Source: Juglans regia
Lineage: Eukaryota > Streptophyta > Magnoliopsida > Fagales > Juglandaceae
Reading direction: 5' to 3'
NCBI RefSeq assembly: GCF_001411555.2
Contig: NC_049910.1
Coordinates: forward strand, 29,855,150-29,919,149
DNA length: 64,000 nucleotides
Shown: piece by piece, positions 22,979-34,806 of the stretch
How positions within the stretch are numbered: position 1 is the stretch's first letter
Layout of the letters: every line of letters begins with the position of its first letter
Made by a program: the position numbers and the translations under genes
Notes under the pieces: generated by a model
What the model was told of the DNA's origin: nothing
Database searches by the model: none
The model's input: the letters and a program-made list of their open reading frames with translations, nothing else

Positions 22979-24947
22979 AAGTTAGTAACTGAAATACACC
23001 TAGGTGCCTCGACATATTCCATAAAATATCGTTCAACTTCAGATGTATACTGCATAATATTTCTCATTGCAATGAGTTGATAATACTGCTGCATAATAAG
23101 ATGGCATGTACCCTATTCGGATAGGTCAATATTATCTAAGGAAGCTGTCAATCCTGTCAGCCTCGAGTGTGAAGAGCTACCAGTTGTGGATGAATGCTGA
23201 CTACTATTGTTGTAGTGACTGTATAAGTCATCAATATCACTTTTTAGCACTCTAATAAACTTTGTAGCCTTTACTGCCCTGAAGACGAAATTTACCCAAA
23301 ATTCTATAACGACCAACTTATATCGGGAGTCAAGGATTACAGCCATGAATAGTAATCTATTTATCTTATCAATATTTTTCTAATATTTATCATATTTAGT
23401 CTTCATTCTTGTAGCCATAGCAGATAACAATCCCATAGAGTTAGCACAACTATTTTGCAAGTGGAAGTAAAGCCCTGAGAGCTTGTTGAAGTACAAGTTC
23501 ACAGTCGTATATTTGGATCTAGATATCCGCATGGTTCTGTCATAAAAAAGTTTCAAAAATTGAATAAAGTACCTCACACTAGTCCAATCATGTGTGTCCG
23601 GCGCAACGAGCCCCTGTCGTACTGTCTCCAACAAAGCATACCTTAGGCCCCCATCCTCGACCTCCATCAGCTTGAACGCTCTTTGGTACTTCTATGTCAT
23701 ATCCAACATCATGTATGTAGAGTTCAATCGAGTCGGAACGTCCAAACACAACATATTAGAACATCCAATCTGAAGATCTTCTGTTATTGCTTTAAACTTG
23801 GCAAGCCTTTGGGGGGAAGCCCTCACATATCGCACAATGTTGCGGACTCTGGTAATGGAATCATCAACCTCTTTTAACCTGTCAACAACTATGAAGTTGA
23901 TGATATGAGCACAACATCGAACATGAATAAACTCGTACTAACGAATGACATCATCTTTTACTGTTGTATTCCGCTTGAACCAATCAATTGTTGTGTCATT
24001 GGCACTGGCATTGTCAACTGTAATACACATCACTTTTTGTATTCCCAGTCCTTTATACAATCATTCATCTTCGCCCCAATGGATGCACTTTTATGATCCA
24101 TAATTTTTTTGAAGTCAATAATTATTTTATGCAAAATCCACTCACTGTCAATCTAGTGCTGTGATACACATGTAGCAGACGTTCTGTATGGACGTCCATG
24201 TGTTAGTCGTAAAAAACACTCACTGGCTAGTGGTAATAAGCATCATCTCTACATTCTTCTTCGCATGCCTCTTTATATAATCTCGCATCACTGTATACCG
24301 TGATGGAATGAGAAATCGTGGCTCAATAGTTTGTACAAGCTTTCGGAAGTCTCTTTTGTCAAATGTGGTAAAGGGCTTCTCATTAGTAATTATCATCTCT
24401 TCAAACATGTCCTTCAACATCTTCTCACTATATTGAGGGATGACCAATTTCTTAGCCTATGTACCATCAATGGCTATAGAAGTTTTATAACTAAGTTTGG
24501 TTTGATTAGTGGCCGACAATTCCTTCGCGATCTTATGCTGGTAACCATTTATATGTGCTATTAACACATTGGTGTTTTGCTTCTTCGAATGGCAACCACA
24601 AAGTTGCCCACAGTGGTGGAATCTTGCTTGCGGTTAGCACGATCACCAAGAATTTTGGTTAAATGCTCTTATGTCTACGAGCTTTTTTTAGAAGGTTGTG
24701 GTGGTCGATTGTGTTCAATGGGCATCTCCTCCTCTTCGTTGAACATTTCCTCTTGCTCTATATCTACTGGGAGTCGACTACTTGCACAAGATGTAGCTGC
24801 TCTAGATGTGGCTCTAGGGGTGGAAGTACCCACCAGTGTAGGAGTAGTAGCACTAGCATTCGCCACATCCCATTGTGGACAATCATCTCCACTAAGTGTA
24901 GGATCCATATCACAATCAAAGAAGCTGAAAAAATAAATTAGAAGCAA
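22979..24947 (-). pseudogene. Outer hAT transposase, N-terminal and core part
   Basis: The minus strand, from right to left, begins with MDPTLSGDDCPQWDVANA and an acidic linker (24675..24947). A degraded zinc-finger region follows. Next is the N-terminal core block (LKDMFEEMIITNEKPFTTFD ... PSRYTVMRDYIKRH, 24220..24447) and the catalytic core in pieces (23683..24200, with VDNASANDT-like sequence on the minus strand near 24000). After that come DTHDWTSVRYFIQFLKLFYD (23380..23667), AVILDSRYKL (23113..23346) and YTSEVERYF (22979..23094). Several stops and frameshifts are present. The C-terminus continues at 17323. Confidence 0.85.
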
Positions 24948-26474
24948 AAAAATAATTTAAGAAATAACTAGGCTATATTATAGGGTATCAACTCATTTAA
25001 GATGGAGAAAAATCTTGGAAGCTAAGGCTAAAGAAACATATATGGGCTGCCACCCAAACTGAAAGTGCATGATTTCCATAAAAGAGAAAAACTCATGAAG
25101 AATCGCAGATAGAACAAATTAAAGTAGTACTAATACTACTGCCCATTAATATTCTTGAAATATATATGCATGAGTAAGATGCATGCAGGAGCAACTTCAC
25201 CAAGGAATTATTGAAATATATATGCATAAGTAAGATGCAAAAACACCAAGCAAATATATATGCATGAGCAAAAGTTTAAAACACCCTAAACCATCTGATC
25301 AACGTACCCTTTTCAGTCATGCATTTATGGATTGTGACAAGGACACAACTTTATGCTTTGGCAGCGAATTATACATTTATAATTGCAGTTTATATATTTG
25401 TTTTCAAACTCTCCCAGTCTACCCCATTGGCCATTACTCATTAGGTCAAGAAGGAACTCAAGTTTTCAAGTCTGTGGCACTTAGCATGTTCAAATAATAA
25501 CTCAAGTTTAGGCTATGAAACCTAGAAACACTTCCTACGAATTATATATGCAAAATAATTAGACTTCAATGGTTAGCTATGATGGGAATGGTCGAGGCTT
25601 CATAAATATCGTTGGACTTTCGTTCATAGTGATCTCCATTGGATTAGAGTACTGAAGTACAATTAATTTATGAATTTCTTAATTAAATTAATACAAAAAC
25701 AATCTTCATATGCTAGTTCTCATTAAATAGGGTAATGAAAGGTTGGCACCGGCCAGATACCACAACATACAATTAAACTTCTTCTCTATTACATTTTGTC
25801 AAACACATTGCATGCATACTGGTTTGCACAGTCCAACGCATCAACCCTATTCAAGTCTATCACATTTCCTTACTACAACAAAAGGTTTAGAGCAACCCAA
25901 AGCAACTAATTCTAGGCAACCCAACAACATGGAAAAAAGCAAAAATTGCGAAAAATTACATGATTTTGGGCTCAGAGTCGAACTACACTTACCATTGGCT
26001 GAACGGAGGGTGGCCTTAGAAGTGAAGGCGAACGGACTACAGAGGCGCAGAGAGGGAACAAAGGCAATAGAGAGGGAACAAACTCACGGAGGCGGTGAGG
26101 CGCAGATGAGAGATTCAGAGAAGAAGGGGATTCAGGGAAAAATGAAGAAGAGAAGGGGGGCCATGCGTTTTGGACCTCCCGTGTGATAAAACGATGTCAT
26201 TCCACATTCATTTATTTATTTTTTGTTTAAATTTAGATGTAAAACAATGTCATTTTACATCTGGATTTAAAAAAAAAAAAATCAGAATCGGAGTTTGGAG
26301 TCGGAGTCGGAATCGGAGCGGAGGTCGGACGAAGTCAGAAATCTCAAAAATTTGCACAGCCCTAGTTCATACGCTAGACTCAAAGGGTCGAACGGTGTGG
26401 CTCATCTTTTCTACTTTGTGGCGTGTATTCATCCAACTTTCTATTTTATTTCCATTTTAATTGTTGGAGCTTTA

Positions 26475-26673
26475 TGGCTCATTTCAATACAAAAACCATT
26501 TCATCTCATCTCATCATTATAGTTTTTTTTTTCAATTCTCAAATAAAATATAATAAAAAATTTAATTTTTTCAAATTTTAAAATAATAATAATATTAAAA
26601 AATAATATTCTAATAATATTTTATTCAACACATCTAAAAACATATCATGTCATCTCACTATCAAAACGAGTCC
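26475..26673. mobile_element. PIF/Harbinger-like (Tourist) MITE
   Basis: A 199-bp AT-rich element with TTA on both sides (26472..26474 and 26674..26676). The imperfect inverted ends are tggctcatttcaata and, from the right, ggactcgttttgatag. A related but more decayed copy occupies about 26925..27110, sharing the internal aataatattaaaaaatat and ttttattcaac motifs. Confidence 0.65.
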
Positions 26674-26924
26674 TTAGCGTTTTGGTTCTCCATATCAAGG
26701 ATTTGTTTTTGCTTAATTCCAACAATTTTCTGCCATAAGTTTGGATTCAACAAAACTCGTTACAATCAAATTGACATTTTCTGCACTGATTTCTCTCAAA
26801 TTCCAACTCTTGTTTTTCCGTAATAGAAAGTCAAGTGCATATTCTTATGCGTTACTCGCCTACATTTTGATAACTCTTGTTTTTTTCTTTTTTAAACTTT
26901 AGAAGTTAAATAAGAAAAAGAACT

Positions 26925-27110
26925 TATCTAATCTAATCATTACAATTTTTTTAAATTCCCACACAAAATAAAATAAATAATTAAACTTTTTCAAATCTCA
27001 AAATAAAAATAATATTAAAAAATATATTATAATAATATTTTATTCAACTTTTAACTTTAATCTTAACTCATCTCACATCTCATTTACGAAAACAAACAAG
27101 ACATTATCAT
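26925..27110. mobile_element. Degraded Tourist-like MITE
   Basis: Same internal AT-rich motifs and order as 26475..26673 (tctaatc... cattacaatttttt ... attttattcaac ... catctcacatctcat). The ends are degraded, so the borders are approximate. Confidence 0.5.
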
Positions 27111-27484
27111 TACTTTTTTCTGTTCATTTTTTCTTGAGAAGAGATTTTACTTTGGTTTTGCTTTATTTCAAAATTCTCCTAAGCTTGAAAGTAGTTTAGG
27201 ACACCTTTGTCGCTTTTACTTTTTAAAAGAGAAATAAAAAATATTGATATTAATATTGAATTTTTTGCACTAAGTGCAGATTTTTGGTACTTATTTTATT
27301 TTATTTCATTTTTTAAAAAGCGAATGTCACATGTCCAAGAGTGACCCCCTCCCGATTTTATTAAATAAAAACCCTCACTTGTGGCGGAGAAATACCATTA
27401 TACACAAACAACCCACATCTAAATCATAACACCCTTATGAGCCCAAACAAAATTTCCCACAATCTAGACTAGAACAACAAGCAA

Positions 27485-28108
27485 TTATAAACGTAAATAA
27501 GGAATTTCCCAACTATCCTTGCGCAACAAGCCTCTTAACATCCCGCACCCTGTATATGCTCCATGGAACATCACCTCATTATTATTGGCCTCTTGTTTAG
27601 CAAGACAAGCTGCAACCATGTTTGCTTCCCTGAAAGTATGACAAATACTACAATTTAATGCACTAAAAAGCATTTTAATTTCATCCCAAAAATCCCACAA
27701 ATACCATAGTGTACACCTTCCCGATTGAATCCATCCAACAATGACCTCCGAATCCGACTCCACAATAAAATTTCTAAGACCCATTTGTTGCACCATCCGT
27801 AACCCATTAAGAAGTGCACGACCCTTTGTTACTGTGTTCGAAACGACACCATAATGCGTTTCAAACCCAGCCATAGATCGGCCCTTCGCATCCCTGAAAA
27901 TCCCTCCTCCACCAGCCATACCAGGATTACCATAGGAGTTGCCATCAATATTAAGTTTTAAACCATCCCTACTCGGTTTCCTCCATGCAACTGCCTTTGA
28001 CAGTTTCTTCTCAACCGGTACACATGAAAGATTTAACGCCTTCACAACGTCCAGGTCTTTAGCACTCATCTGTTTGAATTTTTGTTCTGTCGAGAAAATT
28101 GCTATCAA
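27485..28108 (-). pseudogene. LINE ORF2 C-terminal RNase H domain
   Basis: About 207 residues with the RVT_3-type RNase H fold of plant L1 elements: LKLNIDGNSYGNPGMAGGGG (first catalytic Asp), NFIVESDSEVIVGWI (Asp in ESDS) and HTFREANMVAACLAKQ. The frame is open to its stop, and the LINE 3' UTR and A-rich tail follow towards 27292. It belongs to copy B. Confidence 0.88.
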
Positions 28109-29930
28109 ACCAGACTTAACCCATCACGTTACCCCTCGGCAGTCAACATGTTTTCCTTCCATCTGTGCTTCACACCTCGCCCTCCACAACACCCAAGTGA
28201 TTAGAATAGGCATGATTCTATGACACACACATGCATATGTAGACGTCGACACGCGTAACCACCATATATTGAGAAGGCCTTGCCAAGAACGAATCTGCGG
28301 TAAATTAACAACCAGGATATTGGCAAAAAAATTCTAGACTTTAGTAGCTAACTCCTCCATAACACATGCTCTATAGTTTCTTGTTTCGAAGACACACAAC
28401 AATTGCACTTTGAGACCAATGGAATCCCAAGTTTAGTAATATTATCATCCACCAGTAAAGCCCATTTTCTTGCTCGCCAACACACAAAGGACATTTTTTT
28501 CGGAATACACTTATGTCATAACCATTTCCGCCAAAGACAAAAAACTCCATGCACCCGGATAATTTGCCACGCAGATTTTGTCAAAAATAATACATCCGAT
28601 GTCGGCTGCCAAACCAGAATATCCTTACCACTTCGTAACTTCCCCGACGAAGATATTATTTTTTCTACCATCTGCACAGGCAAAAGAGAGATTAATCTTT
28701 CCATACCCGACCCAGTCGGCATTATAAGCTCTTTAACCCTCAACCGAGAATCCCCCACCACCTCTTGTGACTCAACAATAGCACCATCCTCCAGCCAGTT
28801 ATCAAACCAGAAATTAGCCTCCTCACTTCGGATCAAAACTCTGGAATTTTTAATCACTAAAGGCATAACTGATAGGATTTTTTTCCAAAATCTAGACCCC
28901 ACTGAGTTAGATAAAGCTGCAGGATGCTCTCCTCTTGCATATATTACCATAAAAAAATTTTCTCAAAACGATTTGCCATCCAGTAATTTCCAAGCGAATT
29001 TCATGAATATCGAAGTTTGTACTTCAGCAATATCTCTAATGCCCAACCCACCTTCCTCCACCGGTAAACAAATGTTCCTCCAAGCCACCCACTTCCACTT
29101 CTTTCTCTCCTCCCCAAAACTCCAAAGAAAATTTGAAAAAATAGGATTAAGAGTTGTCAACACCCCATTCAGAACATTCATAACTAATAAAATATGTATT
29201 GGCATGCTAGATAAAACGTGCTTGATAAGAGTAATTTTTCCTTCAAAGGATAAAATTTTACTCTTCCATCCCGCCAATTTTTTTTGCACCTTCAAAAGCA
29301 AAGGTTCAAAAGGCGAATGGTGAACCTTCCCACCTGTAACGGCACCCCTAAATACACACACGACCATTTAACCTCTACAAAACCAGTCAACTGAAACATC
29401 TCTAATATCCTGGCAAACGGAATTATAGAAGAGAAAAAAATAGAGGATTTTTCCGGGCTCACCAACTGCCCCGACATTCATTCATACTCAGGAATAGTCT
29501 TCATCAATTGAGTCACATATTTCTTTTCCCCATTAGCAAAGATAAGAATATCATCAGCATAAAATAAATGAGAAACCAACACACCTCTGTTTGCACTGAA
29601 TAGTCTGACTTTTGCCCTTTGGAATTCATCCTTTAGCATGCGAGACAAAAGTTCCTGAGATAAAATAAAAAGGTAAGGCGATAGAGGATCACCTTGTCGG
29701 ATACCTCGAGACGGCTCGAAGAAACCCTTTATAGCTCCTTTAACATAATCGAACACATTGGAGCTGAAATACAATTAAAAATCAATCCCCGCCACTGTTC
29801 CGTAAAACCCAGCCATCACATAACCTCCAATAAAAATTTCCAATTCATTCGATCATATGCTTTCGCCATATCAATCTTAAGCATTATGTTCCCGCCTCTC
29901 GTTTTCTTATCAATCTAAAGCATTTGAAGA
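28109..29930 (-). pseudogene. LINE ORF2 RT thumb and zf-RVT region (copy B)
   Basis: Broken frames on the minus strand. RT pieces include RGIRQGDPLSPYLFILSQEL and the catalytic HLFYADDILIFANG (29478..29774), and further up LKIDMAKAYDRMNWKFLLEV (about 29800..29900). The RT-thumb region is at 28963..29477, and the zinc-binding zf-RVT region at 28516..28950 (GKDILVWQPTSDVLFLTKSA). The LINE sequence stops at about 29917..29930, where gypsy LTR sequence begins. Many stops and frameshifts: not functional. Confidence 0.85.
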
Positions 29931-29931
29931 A

Positions 29932-30370
29932 CCTTTCTCAAGAACCCAAATTACAAGGAGGAACACCATAAATGTTGTGATTTACCTTTGATAAGTTCAA
30001 GTTCAATCAAGAATAAGAGGAGTAAAACTCAATTCACAATGAATAAATTCATCAAATTTCATAAACTGACTAAAATGAAGCTATAAAGAGTATTTAAACC
30101 AAAACCTAATTAAAACCTTAGTTAAAATAAAGTCCTTTTATCCAAAATGCCCCTGGATGAACAATGTTGCGGCTATAGTGTCTTGGCTACAGTAACGCTA
30201 TAGTAACCGCTTGAAACCCTAGTTCAATAAAATAATAACTTTCTCAACATGCCCTTGCATAGGCCCCCCTTAAGTCATTCCCATAATAAACTCAATTAGT
30301 CTAAACTAATAAAATAAGTCATTTAAATGAATTAAACAAGTTGAAAACCTTCAAGTGCCCAAAGCCTTTA
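29932..30370 (-). repeat. Gypsy 3' LTR
   Basis: Starts tgaagaacctttctcaagaa and matches 34807..35240 throughout, with the same TATA-less AT-rich content and the same ctacagtaacgct-type segment. The similarity between the two copies continues beyond the LTR into the polyprotein C-terminal coding region (to about 30600 and 35476). Confidence 0.75.
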
Positions 30371-30374
30371 AGTC

Positions 30375-30782
30375 TTATTGTCGCCATCTTCCATAGCTTA
30401 TCAAATGAAACAAGACTGGATCTTCATCCTTCAAGCCCATCTTGAATATTGGGCTCTTGCTAAACTCGTCCCAAGTAGATTGCACCAATTTTTGCATTGC
30501 TTCTTTGATCTTCTTGGCCCTTGACCTTGCAATTGGCTCATCTGAAACTTGTAAATGATATTTAAGACTAGGTCCATATTGGTGCCCATCATTCACCCTC
30601 TCCTCAAAAGGATTCAACCTCAAATCTCCACCTGGATCAAAGGGAAAAATGTTACTAACATTGAAAATAGTAGAAACATGATACTTACTTGCAAAATCCA
30701 CTTGATATGCATTATCGATAATTTGTTCAAGAATTTGGAATAGTCCATCCAATATACTCTTGTCATCAACTGGTAAATGCAT
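30375..30782 (-). pseudogene. Gypsy polyprotein C-terminal segment
   Basis: The minus strand reads VDFASKYHVSTIFNVSNIFP and then the PIARSRAKKIKEAMQKLVQS motif, typical of the tail of this gypsy lineage after the integrase. It ends with a stop at 30375 just inside the LTR border. It is duplicated at 35353..35476. Confidence 0.8.
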
Positions 30783-30923
30783 TAAATCTAAAAGAGTAAA
30801 TGTATTAAGTCTATAAACAATTTCAAAAGGTGAAAATTGAGTAGTAGCATGAACACTCTAATTATATGTAAACTCAATGAATGGAAAACAATACTCTCAC
30901 AAATGTTCATGAAACATATCTAA

Positions 30924-32069
30924 GGGTACGTGTGGGTAGCGAGAAGTGTTGAAAAGTGTTGAGAATATTTGTGAATAGTTATGAGTAGATATTGGAGTGA
31001 GTTTGTGGGTCCCATTGAGAGTATTTTGAGTTGTTTGGATGTGTGAAGTATGTTGAGTTGTTGACTTTTGAGTAGGTAGTTGAAAAATGTGTGGGTCCCA
31101 TAAATATTATAGTGATTTTTTAATATTAATAAATATTGTAGTGATTTTATTTTACTTATATATATAATAATGATAAATATTATAATGATTTTATTTTTAA
31201 TTTACATATAATAGTGATAAATATTATAACGATTTTATTTATATATATATAATAGTCATAAATATTATAGTAATGTTATTTTTTATTTATATATTATAGT
31301 GATTTTATTTTTAATTTATATATAATAGTGATAAATATTATAGTATTTTATTTTTTATTTATATATAATAGTGATTTTATTTTTTATTTATATATTTTAG
31401 TGATTTTATTTTTTATTTATATATATATATTATAATGATTTTATTTTTTATTTATATATTATAGTGATTTTATTTTTTATTTATATATTATAGTGATAAA
31501 TATTTTTTATTTATATATTATAGTGATTTTATTTTTTATTTATATATAATAGTGATAAATATTTTTATTTATATATTATAGTGATTTTATTTTTTATTTA
31601 TATATTATAGTGATTTTATTTTTTATTTATATATTATACCGATTTTATTTTTTATTTATATATAATAGTGATAAATATTTTTTATTTATATATTGTAGTG
31701 ATTTTATTTTTTATTTATATATTATAATGATTTTATTTTTTTTATATATTATAGCGATTTTATTTTTTATTTATATATAATAGTGATAAATATTTTTATT
31801 TATATATTATAGTGATTTTTTATTTATTTATATATTATAATGATTTTTTTTTATATTTAATAGTGATAAATATTATAGTGATTTTATTTTTTATTTATAT
31901 ATAATAGTGATAAGTATTATAGAATGTTTGTGAATAGTTATGAGTAGAGATTGAAGTGGGTTTATGGGTCCCATTGAGAGTGTTTTAAGTTGTTTGGCAT
32001 GTGAAATATTTTCAAAAGTACGAGAATACTTGGAAAATGTTGAGGATACTTTAGTACCCAAACATAGCC
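30924..32069. mobile_element. Harbinger-like MITE carrying an AT minisatellite
   Basis: Inverted ends gggtacgtgtgggta (30924) and ggctatgtttgggta (from 32069), flanked by TAA (30921..30923 and 32070..32072). The insertion site can be checked internally. It lies in one unit of the gypsy repeat, and a neighbouring unit near 32190..32225 shows the uninterrupted order (gttcatgaagcacatc then ctttcc). About 80 bp of sequence (tatgagtagatattgg...) is present directly repeated at both ends, with the minisatellite between. Confidence 0.85.
31105..31920. repeat. AT-rich minisatellite, about 29-bp unit
   Basis: A long head-to-tail array of gtgattttattttttattt plus atatattata, with an interspersed longer variant containing gataaatatt. 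More than twenty units. It fills the centre of the MITE. Confidence 0.92.
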
Positions 32070-32115
32070 TAAAACTTTCCTCACACCAAATTGACCACTC
32101 CAATAATATGCAAAT

Positions 32116-32475
32116 TCAATGAAACGCAAATGATACTCCCGCAGATGTTCATGCAACAAGTCAATGTTTGGCAAATGATACTCACACAAATGTTCATGAA
32201 GCACATCGAAAGCTTTCCTTATACCAAAATGACCACTCCAATTATATGCAAACTCAATGAATGACAAGCAATATTCATACAAACGTTCTTGCAACATGTT
32301 AATGAATGACAAATGATACTTCTACAAACATTCATGCAACACTTCAATGAATGGCAAATGATACTCGCACAAACATTCATGCAACACATCAATGAATGAC
32401 AAATGATACTTCCACAAACGTTCATGTAACACGTCATTGAATGGTAAATGATATTCCCACAAACGTTCATGCAAA
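32116..32475 (-). repeat. 45-bp coding tandem repeat in gypsy integrase-adjacent region
   Basis: Units begin aatgaatggcaaatgatact and end in caac...tc; four are head to tail at 32295..32475 and more lie at 32116..32295, separated by a longer spacer. On the minus strand each encodes 15 residues of the type VLHECLCEYHLPFIE. The units seem to have arisen from the join of two conserved sites of the polyprotein, GVRKT...VLHEHL (zinc-binding part) and LPFIEFAYN (integrase end). Confidence 0.88.
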
Positions 32476-34201
32476 GCAACAAAAGTCTTCCTTACACCAA
32501 GGTTACTTAACAAACCACCATGTCTATCACACACAAGCAACCTATGCATAAAACTAGTAGGCACATAAAATCTATTCTCTCTAAACAAGTACCAATCTAA
32601 TTTATAGAACTTACCAAATGATGCTTTCTCACATGTTCCATACACAATAGCAAAGTCATCATCATTAGCATGCAATTCCATATCATATTCAAGTCTCAAC
32701 AATTTTGCATCTAAAATGAAAATAAGGGCATACCTTCTTACTAAAGCGTCAACCACAAAATTTTTCATACTTTGTGTGTATTTGAATATATGAGGAAAAG
32801 TCTCAATGAATTGCACCCACTTGGCATGCATTCTATTCAACTTACATTGTCCCTTCAAGTGCGTCAAGAACTCATGTTCTTCAAAGAAAGGTCGGTTAGG
32901 AATTGTTGCACCTGGTACAAAATCAATGTAGTGTTCTATCTCCCTAATAGGTGGCAATCCACTAAACACACCATTAGGAATCATAACCTCATATCCCTGC
33001 AATAATGAAACAACAACACGAGATAAAGAGTCGTTAAATTCGTTAGTATAAAAGCTTACCTTAGCATAAAAACTCACTTTTGTCTTTCTATTTCTCTCTA
33101 CAATCTCTCTTTCTTTTTCCTCTTGTGACTCCACTATTTTTTCATGACTCTCAGCCACTTCTCTATTTTTTTTTTCACTCTCTTTTTCATGTCTCATTCT
33201 CTTTTTTCCTCTCACTCTCTTTTTCCTTTTCACTCTCATCTTTTCTTTCACTCTCATCTTTTTTTGAACTGTTGGCCTCACAATTATTTTTCAATACATT
33301 CTCTATTTTTCTTAAGGTTTCAGTTTCACCCTCATCTTTTTTCTCTCTCTCTCTCCTTTTTTCAGGCTCACTATTTCTTTTTTTCTCAATCTCACATTCA
33401 CTCTTGCTTTTTAGCTCAATCTCACTTTCACTCTTATTTTTTAGCTCAATCTCTTTTTCACTTTTTCTTTTTAGATCACTCTCACTTTCACTCTTTCTTT
33501 TTTGATCACTCTCATTTTCACTCTTTCTTTTTTGAGCAACCTCACTTTTCAGTTTCAATTGGTCCCCCTGGACTTGTGTTGGAGTTAAATGAGAAAGTTT
33601 GATTGTTTTTCTATCATTTTCAAAACTGTACATGTTCATTAACCTATCATGGATCACCTTCTTATCATACTGCCACGGTTTCCCCAACAAAATATGGCCA
33701 GCATGCATAGGCACTACATCACAAATGACCATATCCTGGTATTTCCCAATTGAAAAAGAAACTAGTACTTGCTTATTTACCCTAACCTCCCCACAATCAC
33801 TCAATCATTGCAACTTGTATGGTCTATGGTGTTTCAAGGTAGGTAAATTCAATTTCTCAAATAAAGTAGTGCTAGCCAAATTAATACAACTCCTTAAATC
33901 AATTATCATACTACATACATTGTTGTTGATGTGACATCTAGTATGAAAAATGTTCTCGCTCTGCTGCTCTATATCATCCATCTTAATTTGTGTATTAAGT
34001 GCATGCCTGGTAACAAGAGAATCATCATACTCTTCATTGTCATACCCATTTTCAACACTATACTCACGTCGCCTCCTATCTCTCATGCCCTGTAGATTTC
34101 TAATTACCGCATCTTAATGATCCATCCTATCCCTCACTTCACCAACACCAAGTTCAACCGCTCAAACTGTTGTTGCAACACAAATGATGAGTTATCTGCC
34201 A
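32322..34201 (-). pseudogene. Gypsy gag-pol remnant with a charged Lys/Glu/Ser repeat
   Basis: The minus strand holds the gag start, then a shortened region, then a protease-like domain (MIIDLRSCINLASTTLFEKL; HILLGKPWQYDKKV). After it come about six 10-residue units of the type LKRKSEKEIE / QKRKSESESD (about 33320..33545, a 30-bp DNA period) and a further K/E-rich coil. A short RT start (IPNGVFSGLPPIREIEHYI) follows. The expected protease catalytic Asp-Gly is Asp-Leu here, with stops and frame changes. Not functional. Confidence 0.82.
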
Positions 34202-34260
34202 TCCCTTTGGTGATGAGTCACTCCTATGAGACATCATAATGTGCTGCACAAAAAGAATGT

Positions 34261-34806
34261 TAGTGAAAAACCTCACACACTCCCTTACGTGTTTACACTC
34301 GAGTAATGGCACTTCAATCGTGTTTCACTCTTAATTGACTTTTTCCCGATAATAGTCTCATACTCTCTTGCATTTTACCTCAATAGTTTTCCCGCTCAAA
34401 TTCTTTAAGAACTAGTTGAACTAAAATCAAGATAATACAACCTTGTATTATTCCAACCAGTAATATAGATCCAAGAAACAAGAATAAGAAACAATGAAGG
34501 AATAAAATGACACTAGACTCAAGGAATTTATACGAGGGAAATAGTAATTACAGAACACGATATCAACTAGAGAGATGTATTCAGCCCCTTTGATGATAAA
34601 ACTCAATCAACAAATGTTTTTTCTTTTTCTTTATTGTAACTATGTAGCAACTTTTGAATATGTTATATTTTCTTTTCTTCTTCTTCTTCTTCTTCTTCTT
34701 CTTTTTTTTCAAATTTTTTTTTTCTTTTCCTACATTTTCTTTTCTTCTTCTTCTTTTTTTTTTTTTTTTTGTCAAGAACCTAGATTATATTAAAATCTAG
34801 ACCCGT
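34261..34806. other. Gypsy leader remnant and (TTC)n tract
   Basis: Contains non-coding sequence and a (TTC)n plus poly-T tract (34668..34770). No primer-binding site could be recognised between it and the LTR copy at 34807. Confidence 0.6.

Larger units (their letters stand above)
16413..26364 (-). mobile_element. Outer hAT transposon, split by a nested hAT
   Basis: Inverted ends are tagggctgagctc (16413) and, on the other strand from 26364, tagggctgtgcaaa. Flanking 8-bp duplications gttcaaac (16405..16412) and gttcatac (26365..26372) differ at one base. Without the nested insertion (17324..22970) and its duplicated 8 bp the element would be about 4.3 kb, a normal autonomous hAT size. Subterminal zones are rich in GTCGGAG / CTCCGAC motifs (16435..16540 and 26285..26335). 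Its transposase lies on the minus strand and is heavily decayed. Confidence 0.9.
29932..34260 (-). mobile_element. Ty3/gypsy retrotransposon, internally deleted
   Basis: On the minus strand: gag start MADNSSFVLQQQFERLN (34201), protease-like region, a charged repeat segment, a short RT piece (SGLPPIREIEHYIDFVPGAT), then directly RNase H/integrase sequence (LKGQCKLNRMHAKWVQFIET, LLSNLGVRKTFVALHE). Next come an expanded repeat and the polyprotein C-terminus (30375..30782), followed by an LTR at 29932..30370. The RT catalytic core and most of the integrase are deleted. It is interrupted by a MITE at 30924..32069. Confidence 0.82.

Noticed and set aside
24000..26200. Independent small host genes on the plus strand
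   Set aside because: The frames are shadows of the outer hAT transposase or lie in its non-coding end, and none has splice-consistent homology.
32116..32475. CRISPR-like array (45-bp repeats)
   Set aside because: The repeats have no unique spacers, stay in a coding frame and lie in a gypsy remnant of a plant genome.
33080..33602. Plus-strand Ser/Phe/Leu-rich frames of 141 and 152 codons
   Set aside because: They are the antisense of the Lys/Glu/Ser repeat of the gypsy polyprotein on the minus strand.
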